Made by a program: the position numbers and the translations under genes. Under the pieces are notes generated by a model. That model made no database searches. It was not told the DNA's origin and saw nothing but the letters and a program-made list of their open reading frames with translations. A DNA stretch of 64,000 nucleotides from Nguyenibacter vanlangensis (GTDB lineage Bacteria; Pseudomonadota; Alphaproteobacteria; Acetobacterales; Acetobacteraceae): assembly GCF_038719015.1 (NCBI RefSeq), contig NZ_CP152276.1:3427501-3491500 (forward strand), given 5' to 3'. This document shows positions 10,484 to 19,094 of this stretch, one piece after another; the stretch's first letter is position 1; every line of letters starts with the position of its first letter.

Positions 10484-13400
10484 TATCGAAATTCTTCATA
10501 GAACGGCCGGTATTCGCCAATGTGATCGCGGTGGTGACGATTCTGCTGGGCATCGTCGGCTTATCCAGCCTGCCAATTTCGCAATATCCGAATGTCGTCC
10601 CCCCCACTGTCCAGGTCACGACGAACTATCCCGGTGCAAGCGCGACCATGATTGCACGCACCGTGGCTTTGCCGATCGAGCAGCAGGTCAATGGCGTGCA
10701 GGACATGCTCTATATGCAGAGTACCAGCACCGATAGCGGAGCCTATACGCTTACGGTTACGTTCCGAATCGGCACGGATCCCGACAAGGCGCAGATCCTG
10801 GTTCAGAACCGTGTTTCGAGCGCGATGGCATCGCTGCCGCAGAGTGTGCAGATACAGGGCGTGACCGTGCAGAAACGATCGACCAGCGTGCTCGGGTTCG
10901 TCGCGCTGACGTCACCAGACAACAGCCGCGACAGTCTGTATTTGAGCAATTACGCCACCATCCATGTCATCGACGCTCTGTCACGCATTCCCGGCGTCGG
11001 CAATATCAACGTGCTGGGTGCAAGCCAATATGCCATGCGGATTTGGTTCGATCCGGATCTCTTGCAGGCGCACGGCCTTGAGGCATCGGATGTGCTGAAC
11101 GCGATCGAACAGCAGAGCCAGGTCGTGCCGTCGGGCCAATTCGGAAGTCCACCGGGATGTGCTCAGCCGTTCCAATACACGCTCGATGTTCCGGGACGCC
11201 TCGCCGACCCGGTCGAATTCGGCAATCTGATCATCAAGACGGGAGCGGGTACCGGTGGTCAGATTGTACGGCTGCACGATGTGGCGCGCGTGGAGATGGG
11301 CGCGAAATCCTATGCGCAGGATTTCCGGCTGAACGGCCGACCCGCCATCGGAATTGGGGTCTATCAGACGCCGGAGGCAAACGGCCTTCAGACGTTCCGC
11401 GCGGTGCGGGGGGAAATGGCCAGCCTGTCGCGGAATTTTCCCCCCGGCGTCGCTTCGGAGATCCCATTCGATACGACGACATTCGTCAGCGCTTCGATCC
11501 AGGAAGTCTATAAAACGCTGATCGAGGCGGCGATCCTGGTGCTGATCGTCATCCTGGTATTCCTCCAGGACTGGCGGGCGATGATGGTGCCGGCGACCAC
11601 CGTGCCCGTGACGATCATCGGCGCGTTCGCTGCGATGGCGGCAATGGGGTTCGGGGTCAATATCTCCACCTTGCTGGCCATCGTGCTGGCGATCGGCATC
11701 GTGGTCGATGATGCGATCGTGGTTGTGGAGGGGGTCGCGCAGCAACTGGAGCGGGGCCTGCCCGGCCGGGCGGCCGCCATCAAGGCCATGGGCGTACTGG
11801 TCGGCCCGATCATCGGCATCACGCTGGTCCTGATGTCAGTCTTCATCCCCGCGGGGTTCCTGTCGGGCCTGACGGGACGAATGTATGCGCAATTCGCACT
11901 GGTGATCGCCGCCACCGCGCTGATCAGCGCGATCAACGCACTCACGCTCAAGCCGACGCAATGTGCGGCCTGGATGCGGCCTGTGCCGCGCGATGCGCGC
12001 CGCAACGGTTTCTATCGTGCGTTCAATCGATTCTACGCGACGGCAGAGGCGCGGTATGTCCGCCTGATCCGCTCTGTAGTCGGCCGGTCGGGCATCTCGG
12101 TGCTGGTCGCGCTCGGGATCATCGTACTGGCAATCGGCGGATTGTCACGCCTTCCAACAGGTTTCCTGCCGCTGGAAGACCAGGGCTATTTCGTAATCAG
12201 CGCGCAATTGCCCAGCGGCGCGTCCTTGGCGCGAGTTGGAGCGACATTGCGGCGCATATCGGACGTCGTTCAGAAAGTTCCCGGTGTGGAGAATGTGGTG
12301 ACGATCTCCGGCATGTCGGTACTGGATAATAGCGCCTCGATATCGAATGCCGGAACCGTCTATGTCGTGCTCAAGGATTGGAGCCAGCGCGGTTCCGGCG
12401 CCGGCCTGATCGGCATGTATCACGCGCTGTCGAATGCTGTGGCGCCGATCCGCGAAGCGTCCATCCGTGTCGTGCCGCCGCCCGCGATCCAGGGGATCGG
12501 CAATGCCGGCGGCTTCACCATGCAGCTCGAATTGCGGGACGGGACATTGGATTGGTCGCATTTGCAGGCGGTGACTGCCGATATGGTTCGCGCGGGCGGA
12601 TCGCAAAGCGCGATTTCACGGATTTTCAGCACCTATCATGCCGACGCGCCGCAATTCGTCGTCTCGGTCGATCGAACGAAGGCCGCGACCCTGGGCGTGT
12701 CCCTGCAGGATGTGTTCCAGGAACTGTCCTATGCCGTGGGCTCCGGATATGCCGGCCAGTTCGATCGGTTCAATCATGTGTTCCAGGTCTATGTCCAGGC
12801 GCAGGATGCGTACCGGGTCGATGCGGCGCATCTCGGTCTGTTGCGTGTCCGCAATGCCAACGGCGGAATGGTGCCGTTGGGGTCTCTGGTGCGGGTCACC
12901 CCGTTGACCGGACCGTCACTCGTAACCCTGTATAACCTCTATCCGAGCGCGACCCTCATCGGGACGCCCGGTAAGGGATTCAGTTCGGGCGACGCGCTGA
13001 CGGTGATGGAGCAGGCGGGCGCACAGGAATTGCCGCCAGGTACGGGCTACGACTGGACCGCGATGTCATATCAGGAGAAGGCGGTCGGCGGTCAGATCTA
13101 TCTCGTCTTCGGGCTGGCAATGCTGATGGTCTATCTCGTCCTGGCAGCGCAATATGAAAGCTGGTTCATGCCGCTTGCTGTGATCGCAGCGGTTCCGCTC
13201 GCGCTGACCGGGCCGGCGACGGTGATCGCCGCCTTGGGGATCGACAATAACCTTTACACGCAAATCGGGCTGATCCTGCTGGTTGCGCTCTCGGCCAAGA
13301 ACGCGATTCTGATCGTGGAAATGGCACGCGAACTGCGCGAGAGCGGCCGCAATATCGTGGACGCGGCAGTGGAAGCGGCGCGAATCCGATTCCGCCCGAT

Positions 13401-13605
13401 TCTGATGACGTCGATCGCTTTCGCGCTGGGCGTCGTTCCGCTGGTGACGGCGAGCGGCGCAGGCGCGAACGCGCGGAAATCGATCGGGATCACCACCCTG
13501 TCGGGAATGATCTCCTCGACCTGCCTCGCCGTCGTCCTGGTGCCGGCATTTTTTGTTGTCATCCGGCAGTTCGATGAGCGTCGCAAGGGGACGTCCCATG
13601 TATGA
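10480..13605 (+). CDS. RND efflux pump, inner-membrane permease (HAE1/AcrB type)
   Basis: Proton-driven multidrug transporter of 1041 residues, the standard HAE1 length, with 12 membrane helices and two large periplasmic loops. It begins MISKFFIERPVFANVIAVVT, canonical for AcrB-like pumps. The proton-relay Asp pair is in TM4 (AIGIVVDDAIVVVEG) and the essential Lys in TM10 (LVALSAKNAILIVEMA). The beginning of the second half is also conserved (GLSRLPTGFLPLEDQGYF). It overlaps the adaptor by 4 nt and the outer-membrane gene by 8 nt. Substrate cannot be predicted. Confidence 0.96.
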   Translation: MISKFFIERPVFANVIAVVTILLGIVGLSSLPISQYPNVVPPTVQVTTNYPGASATMIARTVALPIEQQVNGVQDMLYMQSTSTDSGAYTLTVTFRIGTDPDKAQILVQNRVSSAMASLPQSVQIQGVTVQKRSTSVLGFVALTSPDNSRDSLYLSNYATIHVIDALSRIPGVGNINVLGASQYAMRIWFDPDLLQAHGLEASDVLNAIEQQSQVVPSGQFGSPPGCAQPFQYTLDVPGRLADPVEFGNLIIKTGAGTGGQIVRLHDVARVEMGAKSYAQDFRLNGRPAIGIGVYQTPEANGLQTFRAVRGEMASLSRNFPPGVASEIPFDTTTFVSASIQEVYKTLIEAAILVLIVILVFLQDWRAMMVPATTVPVTIIGAFAAMAAMGFGVNISTLLAIVLAIGIVVDDAIVVVEGVAQQLERGLPGRAAAIKAMGVLVGPIIGITLVLMSVFIPAGFLSGLTGRMYAQFALVIAATALISAINALTLKPTQCAAWMRPVPRDARRNGFYRAFNRFYATAEARYVRLIRSVVGRSGISVLVALGIIVLAIGGLSRLPTGFLPLEDQGYFVISAQLPSGASLARVGATLRRISDVVQKVPGVENVVTISGMSVLDNSASISNAGTVYVVLKDWSQRGSGAGLIGMYHALSNAVAPIREASIRVVPPPAIQGIGNAGGFTMQLELRDGTLDWSHLQAVTADMVRAGGSQSAISRIFSTYHADAPQFVVSVDRTKAATLGVSLQDVFQELSYAVGSGYAGQFDRFNHVFQVYVQAQDAYRVDAAHLGLLRVRNANGGMVPLGSLVRVTPLTGPSLVTLYNLYPSATLIGTPGKGFSSGDALTVMEQAGAQELPPGTGYDWTAMSYQEKAVGGQIYLVFGLAMLMVYLVLAAQYESWFMPLAVIAAVPLALTGPATVIAALGIDNNLYTQIGLILLVALSAKNAILIVEMARELRESGRNIVDAAVEAARIRFRPILMTSIAFALGVVPLVTASGAGANARKSIGITTLSGMISSTCLAVVLVPAFFVVIRQFDERRKGTSHV

Positions 13606-15004
13606 AGCGCTTCGCCGCCTATTTGCGTGGGGTCTGGCGCCTGTCGCGCTCTGTGGGTGTATGGTCGGTCCCAACTACCATCGGCCGAGCATCGACGCGC
13701 CTGCGGCCTTCAAGGAAGCCAGTGCGGCCGGGGTCAATTGGGGGCCGGCGCGACCGAATGACGGCGCCGAGAAAGGTGCATGGTGGCTTGTCTTCCGCGA
13801 TCCGCAACTCTCCACACTGGAGGAACGGGTCGCGGTCAACAACCAGAACCTGAAGGCGGCACTGGCCGCGCATGACGCGGCAGAGGCGACCGTGGACGAA
13901 ACGCGGGCAGGTCTGCTGCCAACGATTGCCCTCGGTCCGCGCATCCGCCGATACCACCTGAACGACCAGTTCGGCACGGATGGACAGACTCGCACGCGCC
14001 CCGCGTTCAGCGGGACGATCAGCTGGCATCTGGATCTGTGGGGGGAAATCCGGCGGCAAGTGGAAAGCGACCGAGCGGCGGCGCGCGCGTCGGCCGAGCA
14101 ACTTGCGTGGTTACGCCTGCAAAATCAGGTCGATCTGGCCAACGATTATTTCTTTCTGCGCTACGATGATTCGATGACGTCTCTTCTGCAAGCGACGGTC
14201 GCCGCATATGCCCGTGCGCTGGATATGACCCGACAGCGTCACAATCTGGGGGCGGTCAGCGAAGTGGACGTCATTTCCGCCCAGACGCAAATGCAAAACG
14301 CGCAGGCGCAGCTTGTCGGCGTCGGTATCGACCGGGCAACGCAAGAACATGCGATCGCCGTCTTGGTGGGCGTTCCGCCGGAAGCGCTGACGATTACGTC
14401 GGGTTCGTTGGTCGGGGCGGTTCCGACGGTGCCGGTGGAACTCCCGTCCCGCCTGCTGGAGCGGCGTCCCGACGTCGTGGAAGCCGAGCAGAACGTGGTC
14501 GAACAGAACGCGATGATCGGCGCGGCCATCGCGGCGTACTACCCGGATGTGAATCTGGGCGCGCTCGGGGGATATAGCGGGTCGGGGGCCCTGTTCCAGG
14601 CTGGAAACAAGCTTTGGCTGATGACGGCGCAGGGCAGCGAGGTGCTTTTCAATGGCGGCGCGCGCTCCGCCAAGGTGCGGAGCGCACGGGCCAATTACGA
14701 GCAGAGTGTTGCGGCATATCGCCAGAAGGTGCTGGAGGCATTCCAGGGCGTCGATGATAATCTATCGAGTCTGCGAATCCTGGAACGGAAGGGAGGCATA
14801 CAGGACGCGACGATCGCGAGCGCACGGCAAGGCATGCGGTTTGCGCTCAACGAATATCGAATGGGTGCCGTGGACTATACGACCGTCATCAACGCGCAGA
14901 CCTCTGCCCTGAGCGCGGAGGAAAGCGGATTGCAGATTCGTCAGCAGCGCCTGTCGGCCACTGTGTCGCTCATCGAGGCGCTGGGCGGTGCATGGCGTGA
15001 ATAG
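13598..15004 (+). CDS. RND efflux outer-membrane lipoprotein (NodT/OprM family)
   Basis: TolC-like outer-membrane factor, 468 residues. A signal peptide with a lipobox-like end (ALCGC) is followed by MVGPNYHRP, the characteristic mature N-terminus of NodT/OprM proteins. Two OEP repeats follow; SRLLERRPDVVEAEQNV and the C-terminal Glu/Gln-rich helices are typical. The start codon lies inside the end of the pump gene, completing a three-gene operon (adaptor, pump, channel). A 10-bp-stem palindrome lies 72 nt downstream. Confidence 0.95.
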   Translation: MYEALRRLFAWGLAPVALCGCMVGPNYHRPSIDAPAAFKEASAAGVNWGPARPNDGAEKGAWWLVFRDPQLSTLEERVAVNNQNLKAALAAHDAAEATVDETRAGLLPTIALGPRIRRYHLNDQFGTDGQTRTRPAFSGTISWHLDLWGEIRRQVESDRAAARASAEQLAWLRLQNQVDLANDYFFLRYDDSMTSLLQATVAAYARALDMTRQRHNLGAVSEVDVISAQTQMQNAQAQLVGVGIDRATQEHAIAVLVGVPPEALTITSGSLVGAVPTVPVELPSRLLERRPDVVEAEQNVVEQNAMIGAAIAAYYPDVNLGALGGYSGSGALFQAGNKLWLMTAQGSEVLFNGGARSAKVRSARANYEQSVAAYRQKVLEAFQGVDDNLSSLRILERKGGIQDATIASARQGMRFALNEYRMGAVDYTTVINAQTSALSAEESGLQIRQQRLSATVSLIEALGGAWRE

Positions 15005-15076
15005 ATCGGGTGTTCGTGGGGGGCAGCGCACCAGTTCCCCGCCACCCATCGTCCGGGATGCCGCCAATCCCTTCCG

Positions 15077-15100
15077 GACCTGGCACTGTCGTGCCAGGTC
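15077..15100. terminator. Bidirectional hairpin between converging genes
   Basis: Perfect 10-bp inverted repeat GACCTGGCAC-TGTC-GTGCCAGGTC lying between the plus-strand efflux operon (ends 15004) and the minus-strand SDR (ends 15113). Position and stem strength fit a shared terminator, although neither side has a strong T run. Confidence 0.6.
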
Positions 15101-15112
15101 GCGGGCAGTTCC

Positions 15113-15857
15113 TTAACGCAGGCCGCCGGAGGCGATCAGGGTTTCGCCGGTCAGCCAACGAGACTCGTCGGACGCCAGGAAAACCGCCAGCGGTGCGATA
15201 TCCTGCACCTGACCTGTGCGGCCCAGAGGCGTTTGCGCGATGATGGCCTGCTCCATCTCCGAGCCAACGATGCTCGCGGTCTGGGTGCCTTCGGTCTCGA
15301 TCAGTCCGGGATTGATCGCGTTGACCCGGATCTGCTTCGGCCCGAGTTCCCGCGCCAGAGACCCGGTGATGGCGTCCACCGCGCCCCGTGCCGGTATAGA
15401 CCGCCGAATTGGGCGGCGTGATGCGCGACACGACCGAACTGATATTGATGATGCTGCCGCCCGCGCCCAGATGGCCGACCGCGGCCTGGGTCGTCAGCAA
15501 CGTGCCCAATACGTTGACGTTGAAGAGCCGGTGGAAATGCTCCTCGGTGATCTCCCCGATCGAGGCGAACTCATAGACGCCGGAATTGTTGACCAGAATA
15601 TCCAGCCGGCCGAACTGGCTGACGGCGGCATTGACGATGGCTTGGGCGTCCGCTTTGCGCGAGACATCGCCCTGCACCGCGACGGCCTTGCCGCCCGCGT
15701 CCGTGATCGCCGCGACGACCGCATCGGCCCCCGCTTTGCTGGACGCATAATTGACCACCACCGCGGCGCCTTCCGCCGCCAGCGCCTTGGCGATCCCCGC
15801 GCCAATCCCCTTGGAGGCGCCGGTGACGATCGCGACTTTTCCTGTAAGCTTGCTCAT
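15113..15857 (-). pseudogene. Short-chain dehydrogenase/reductase, frameshifted at catalytic Lys
   Basis: Classical SDR. The N-terminal part (start 15857, MSKLTGKVAIVTGASKGIGA) has the TGxxxGIG cofactor motif, the NNSG motif and the catalytic Ser/Tyr segment ending SAVYTGT. The frame then breaks near 15386. The second frame resumes with GAVDAITGSLARELG and runs to a normal SDR C-terminus (LTGETLIASGGLR, stop at 15113). The missing piece is two bases of what should be the AAG codon for the YxxxK lysine. The open frame without correction runs on into unrelated sequence. Either a true 2-nt deletion or a sequencing error; as read, the protein is inactive. Confidence 0.88.
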
Positions 15858-15940
15858 GGGTGCTGTCCCTGTCTGCTCGGGCTGAGAGCGAAGCGCGGCT
15901 CCCACGCCCGGGGTTGCGGAAACGGATGACCAAAAAAAAA

Positions 15941-16970
15941 CCTGATTACGCACTATTTTCAGCCAGGGATTTATGATACAAAACGAGAACATTTGTTGTT
16001 TTCGAGAGGCTTGATCGATGGCTCGCAACAAGGTCCAGTTTCAGAAAGGGCTAAGCGAAGCCCAATTTGACGAACTTTACGGAAGCGAAGAGAAGTGCCG
16101 AGCGGTGATCTTTGGCTGGCGTTGGCCATCTGGTTTTGAATGCCCGGCCTGCGGCGGGCGTGAGCACAGCGTCATTCAGAGCCGTGGGCAGTATCAATGC
16201 AGCGCCTGTCGGAAGCAGACGTCGCTGATCGCCGGAACGATCTTCGCGGCAACCAAGGTGCCGTTACGGACCTGGTTTCGTGCCCTGTACCATCTGACCC
16301 AGAGCAAAGGCGGCATCTCCAGCATCGAACTGGGGCGCAGGCTCGGCGTGACGCAGACCACGGCCTGGAAGATCAAGCATAAACTCGCGCAGGTAATGAT
16401 GGAACGCGAGGCCGGCAAGCGACTGAAGGGACGGATCGAACTGGACGACGCCTATCTCGGCGGAGAACGCGGCGGCGGCAAGCGCGGGCGAGGATCAGCG
16501 GGCAAGACGCCGATCGTGGCCGCTGTTGAAACCACACCGCAAGGCAAGCCAATCCGCCTGAAACTCCGCCGGGTGGCCGGGTTCAGTAGGGCCGAGATCG
16601 CAAAGATGGCAAAAAACAGCTTCGACCCCGCCAGCAGCGTGGTCAGTGACGGTCTACGCTGTTTCGCCGCCGTCACCGAAGCAGGGTGCGTCCATCATCC
16701 CATCCTGACCGGTTCGGGACCAAAGGCAGGCCGCAACCCTGCTTTCAAATGGGTCAATACCGCTCTCGCCAACATCAAGAATGCCATGACCGGTACTTAC
16801 CGTGCTATCCGTGACAAGCATGCGCCGCGCTATCTCGCCGAGTTCGTTTATCGCTTCAATCGCCGCTTCGACCTCGCCTCCATGATCCCTCGCCTCGGAT
16901 ACGCCGCCGTCAGAACCCCGCCCATGCCCTATCGCCTGCTCAAATTGGCTGAAATTAGTGCGTAATCAGG
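15941..16970 (+). mobile_element. IS1595-family insertion sequence, complete
   Basis: A 1030-bp element with 25-bp terminal inverted repeats (15941-15965 and 16946-16970, one mismatch) that begin CCTGATTACGCACTA. It contains a single transposase gene. The flanking sequence is A-only: nine As before and eight after, fitting the 8-bp target duplication of the family. It sits 83 nt upstream of the SDR start codon, so it separates that gene from its upstream region. Confidence 0.93.
16018..16965 (+). CDS. IS1595 family transposase (ISXO2-like)
   Basis: A 315-residue transposase. The N-terminal zinc ribbon has the pairs CPACGG and CSACRKQTS (residues about 40-65). A helix-turn-helix stretch follows (ELGRRLGVTQTTAWKIKHKL). 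The ISXO2-type catalytic domain opens with ELDDAYLGGERGGGKRGRG, the second acid residue lies in VVSDGLRCF and the end is WVNTALANIKNAMTGTYRAI. Length and motifs are complete. The stop is at the inner part of the right inverted repeat, normal for this compact family. Confidence 0.94.
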   Translation: MARNKVQFQKGLSEAQFDELYGSEEKCRAVIFGWRWPSGFECPACGGREHSVIQSRGQYQCSACRKQTSLIAGTIFAATKVPLRTWFRALYHLTQSKGGISSIELGRRLGVTQTTAWKIKHKLAQVMMEREAGKRLKGRIELDDAYLGGERGGGKRGRGSAGKTPIVAAVETTPQGKPIRLKLRRVAGFSRAEIAKMAKNSFDPASSVVSDGLRCFAAVTEAGCVHHPILTGSGPKAGRNPAFKWVNTALANIKNAMTGTYRAIRDKHAPRYLAEFVYRFNRRFDLASMIPRLGYAAVRTPPMPYRLLKLAEISA

Positions 16971-16978
16971 AAAAAAAA

Positions 16979-17256
16979 TGTGGAGCGACCTCCTACACCC
17001 ACGACATATGAGGGGCATGATTTCGCGTTCAAGGATTTTTGGAGCGACTGCACCAAAAAATGCCAGCGAACGGCATGATCGCGCCCGGCCGGGCACGCCC
17101 GCGCGACCGGATGGCCCGGCAGCATGCACCGTCTGCCGGAGGCCGCGATGATGGAGCGGTTGGCGCCGGGGGAGGCGTTGCGGACGGCGACCTGTGGGCG
17201 GATACGGATGTCGAGGGGCCCCGCGGTTCGCTCGGGCGAACCGCAGGCGCGACACG
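16979..17256. other. Intergenic stretch between IS1595 element and SDR gene
   Basis: About 280 bp of high-GC sequence without a recognisable gene. Short frames exist on both strands (for example one starting at the ATG formed by the poly-A junction at 16978), but none resembles a known family. Together with 15858-15940 it is probably the original spacer between the two SDR genes. Confidence 0.4.
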
Positions 17257-17994
17257 TCAGCACATGCCGCCGTTGGCGCGGATGGTCTGGCCGTTGATCC
17301 AGCCGCCCTCCGGGCCGGCGAGGAACGAGACGACCGGAGCGATGTCCTCGGTCTGCCCGAGGCGTTCCAGGGGATTCAGCTTCGCGATGCGATCGATCAG
17401 TTCGGGGGACTTGCCCTCAAGGAACAGCTCGGTTGCGACCGGGCCGGGTGCGACCGCGTTCACGGTGATGCCACGACCGCGCATTTCCTGCGCCAGAACC
17501 TGGGTCAATGCCTCGACCGCCGCTTTGGTCGCCACGTAGACGCCATAGGTCGGCATGCGCATGCCGATGACGCTGGTGGAAAGAGTGATGATGCGACCGC
17601 CCTGGCGCACGCGCCTGGCCGCCTCGCGGCAGACATTGAACGCGCCCTTGACGTTGATCGCCATGCTCTGGTCGAACGTGGCGTCGTCATACTCGGCGAT
17701 TTTGGCCAGCTTCAGCACCCCCGCGCTGTTCACCACCACGTCGATGCCGCCGAAAGCCCGTTCCGCCGCGTCGAACATCGCCGCGACCGAGACCGGATCG
17801 GCGATATCCGCCTGCGCCACGATCGCCTCGCCGCCGGCAGCCTTGATCCGGTCGGCCACCCTCTGGGCCGGTCCCGCGCCGCTGGCGTAGTTGACGACCA
17901 CCTTGAACCCATCCGCCGCGAGACGAAGGGCAATCTCCGCGCCGATGCCGCGCGAAGAGCCCGTGATCAGGGCGATTTTTCCGGAATTGCTCAT
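17257..17994 (-). CDS. SDR family oxidoreductase
   Basis: Intact classical short-chain dehydrogenase, 245 residues. The cofactor motif TGSSRGIGA is near residue 11, a VNSAG motif (NNAG variant) near 87, and the catalytic motif YVATK (YxxxK) near 150 with an upstream Ser in STSVIG. The end is GGWINGQTIRANGGMC. N-terminal Arg/Ser in the loop suggests NADP(H), but this is weak. It is divergent from the LysR gene at 18113 (118 nt apart), which probably regulates it. Substrate is unknown. It resembles the frameshifted SDR at 15113-15857 in length and layout. Confidence 0.93.
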   Translation of the reverse strand: MSNSGKIALITGSSRGIGAEIALRLAADGFKVVVNYASGAGPAQRVADRIKAAGGEAIVAQADIADPVSVAAMFDAAERAFGGIDVVVNSAGVLKLAKIAEYDDATFDQSMAINVKGAFNVCREAARRVRQGGRIITLSTSVIGMRMPTYGVYVATKAAVEALTQVLAQEMRGRGITVNAVAPGPVATELFLEGKSPELIDRIAKLNPLERLGQTEDIAPVVSFLAGPEGGWINGQTIRANGGMC

Positions 17995-18082
17995 GCCTTG
18001 CTCCTGTCTTCGACATCGCCGCGCTGTCCGGCGGCAGGCGCAAACCTAGGCTTCAAGGGATGCAAAAAATAATGCATAGATG

Positions 18083-18101
18083 TCAGTCCAAAGATGACTG
18101 A
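18083..18101. promoter_or_regulatory. Candidate LysR operator between SDR and LysR genes
   Basis: Interrupted palindrome TCAGT-N9-ACTGA lies in the 118-nt divergent spacer, 12 nt before the LysR start codon. LysR proteins bind dyads of the T-N11-A type and this fits that spacing. No experimental support. Confidence 0.4.
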
Positions 18102-18112
18102 AAGTATGCCTC

Positions 18113-19015
18113 ATGACCTTCGATAGCCGCCTCCTGAGCGGGATCGGCGTCGTGTCCGCCGTCGTGGAGGCGGGCAGTTTCGCGCGCGCGGGCGAAGCGA
18201 TCGGACTGACCCAGCCGGCGGTGAGCCGCGCGGTCGCCCGTCTGGAGGAGCGCGTCGGCATCCGCATCTTCAACCGGACTGCGCGCGCCATTTCGCTGAC
18301 CGACGAGGGACGGCGCTTCTACGAAGCTGTCGCCCCCCATCTTGCCGGGATCGCGGACGCCGCGGTGACGGCCGGCGGAAGCAAGGCCGCGATCCGGGGG
18401 CGGCTCCGGGTCAATGTCGACGGAACGTTCGGCCACTTCGTCCTGTCGCCCCGGATCGGGGCGTTTCTCGACCGCTTTCCCGAACTCTCCGTCGAGATCA
18501 GCGTGCGCGACCGGATGGGCGATCTCGTTGCCGATGGTTTCGATGTCGCGATCCGCTTCGGCGAGCCCGAGCCGTCCTCGCTCAAGGCGCGCCTGTTGCT
18601 CGAAACCCACGTTCTGACCTGCGCCTCGACCGCCTATCTCGCCCGGCATGGCGAACCGGAGCGTCCAGAGGATCTAGCGCAGGGCCACCAATGCCTCCTG
18701 ATCCGCGACCCGATGACCAGACGCCCGTTCGCGTGGGAGTTTCAGCGCGGTACGGAAACCGTTCCGCTTCATGTTGCCGGACGGCTGATGGTCGACGACA
18801 CCGGATCGCTGCTGGGCGCCTGTCTGAGCGGCGCCGGAATCGCACAATTGCTGGAACTCTATGCCAGGGATCTCATCGCGCAGAAGAGGCTGGTCCATCT
18901 GCTGCCGGAATGGTCGGATGAGACCTTCCCCCTGTATGCCTATCACCACGCATCGCATCTCATGTCAGCCAAGGTGCGCGCTTTTCTCGATTTTGTCAGG
19001 GAACTGGCGTCATGA
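18113..19015 (+). CDS. LysR family transcriptional regulator
   Basis: LysR-type regulator of 300 residues. It begins MTFDSRLLSGIGVVSAVVEA with the winged HTH in residues 5-65 (GEAIGLTQPAVSRAVARLEE). The effector-binding region has the DGFDVAIRFGE segment common in the group that controls oxidoreductase genes. Divergent from the SDR gene at 17257-17994, its probable target. The C-terminus is complete. Confidence 0.93.
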   Translation: MTFDSRLLSGIGVVSAVVEAGSFARAGEAIGLTQPAVSRAVARLEERVGIRIFNRTARAISLTDEGRRFYEAVAPHLAGIADAAVTAGGSKAAIRGRLRVNVDGTFGHFVLSPRIGAFLDRFPELSVEISVRDRMGDLVADGFDVAIRFGEPEPSSLKARLLLETHVLTCASTAYLARHGEPERPEDLAQGHQCLLIRDPMTRRPFAWEFQRGTETVPLHVAGRLMVDDTGSLLGACLSGAGIAQLLELYARDLIAQKRLVHLLPEWSDETFPLYAYHHASHLMSAKVRAFLDFVRELAS

Positions 19016-19056
19016 TCCTGAAAGGGGGAAATGAGCGCATGGCGGGAGGCTTCTCC

Positions 19057-19094
19057 TTGACTACTCATCATATATCCCGATAAGTGGATATATG
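19057..19094 (+). promoter_or_regulatory. ars promoter and ArsR operator
   Basis: Perfect palindrome CATATATCC-N8-GGATATATG at 19069-19094 ends on the ATG of arsR. A -35-like TTGACT at 19057-19062 lies about 17 nt before ATAAGT. With that spacing transcription would begin at or next to the ATG, and there is no Shine-Dalgarno sequence before it, so arsR may be read from a leaderless message. ArsR bound to the palindrome would cover the -10 region and start site. Confidence 0.65.

Noticed and set aside
16978..17149. Small frame starting at the poly-A/IS1595 junction (MWSDLLHPRHMRG)
   Set aside because: No ribosome site, no family likeness, and its start codon was created by the adenine run next to the insertion.
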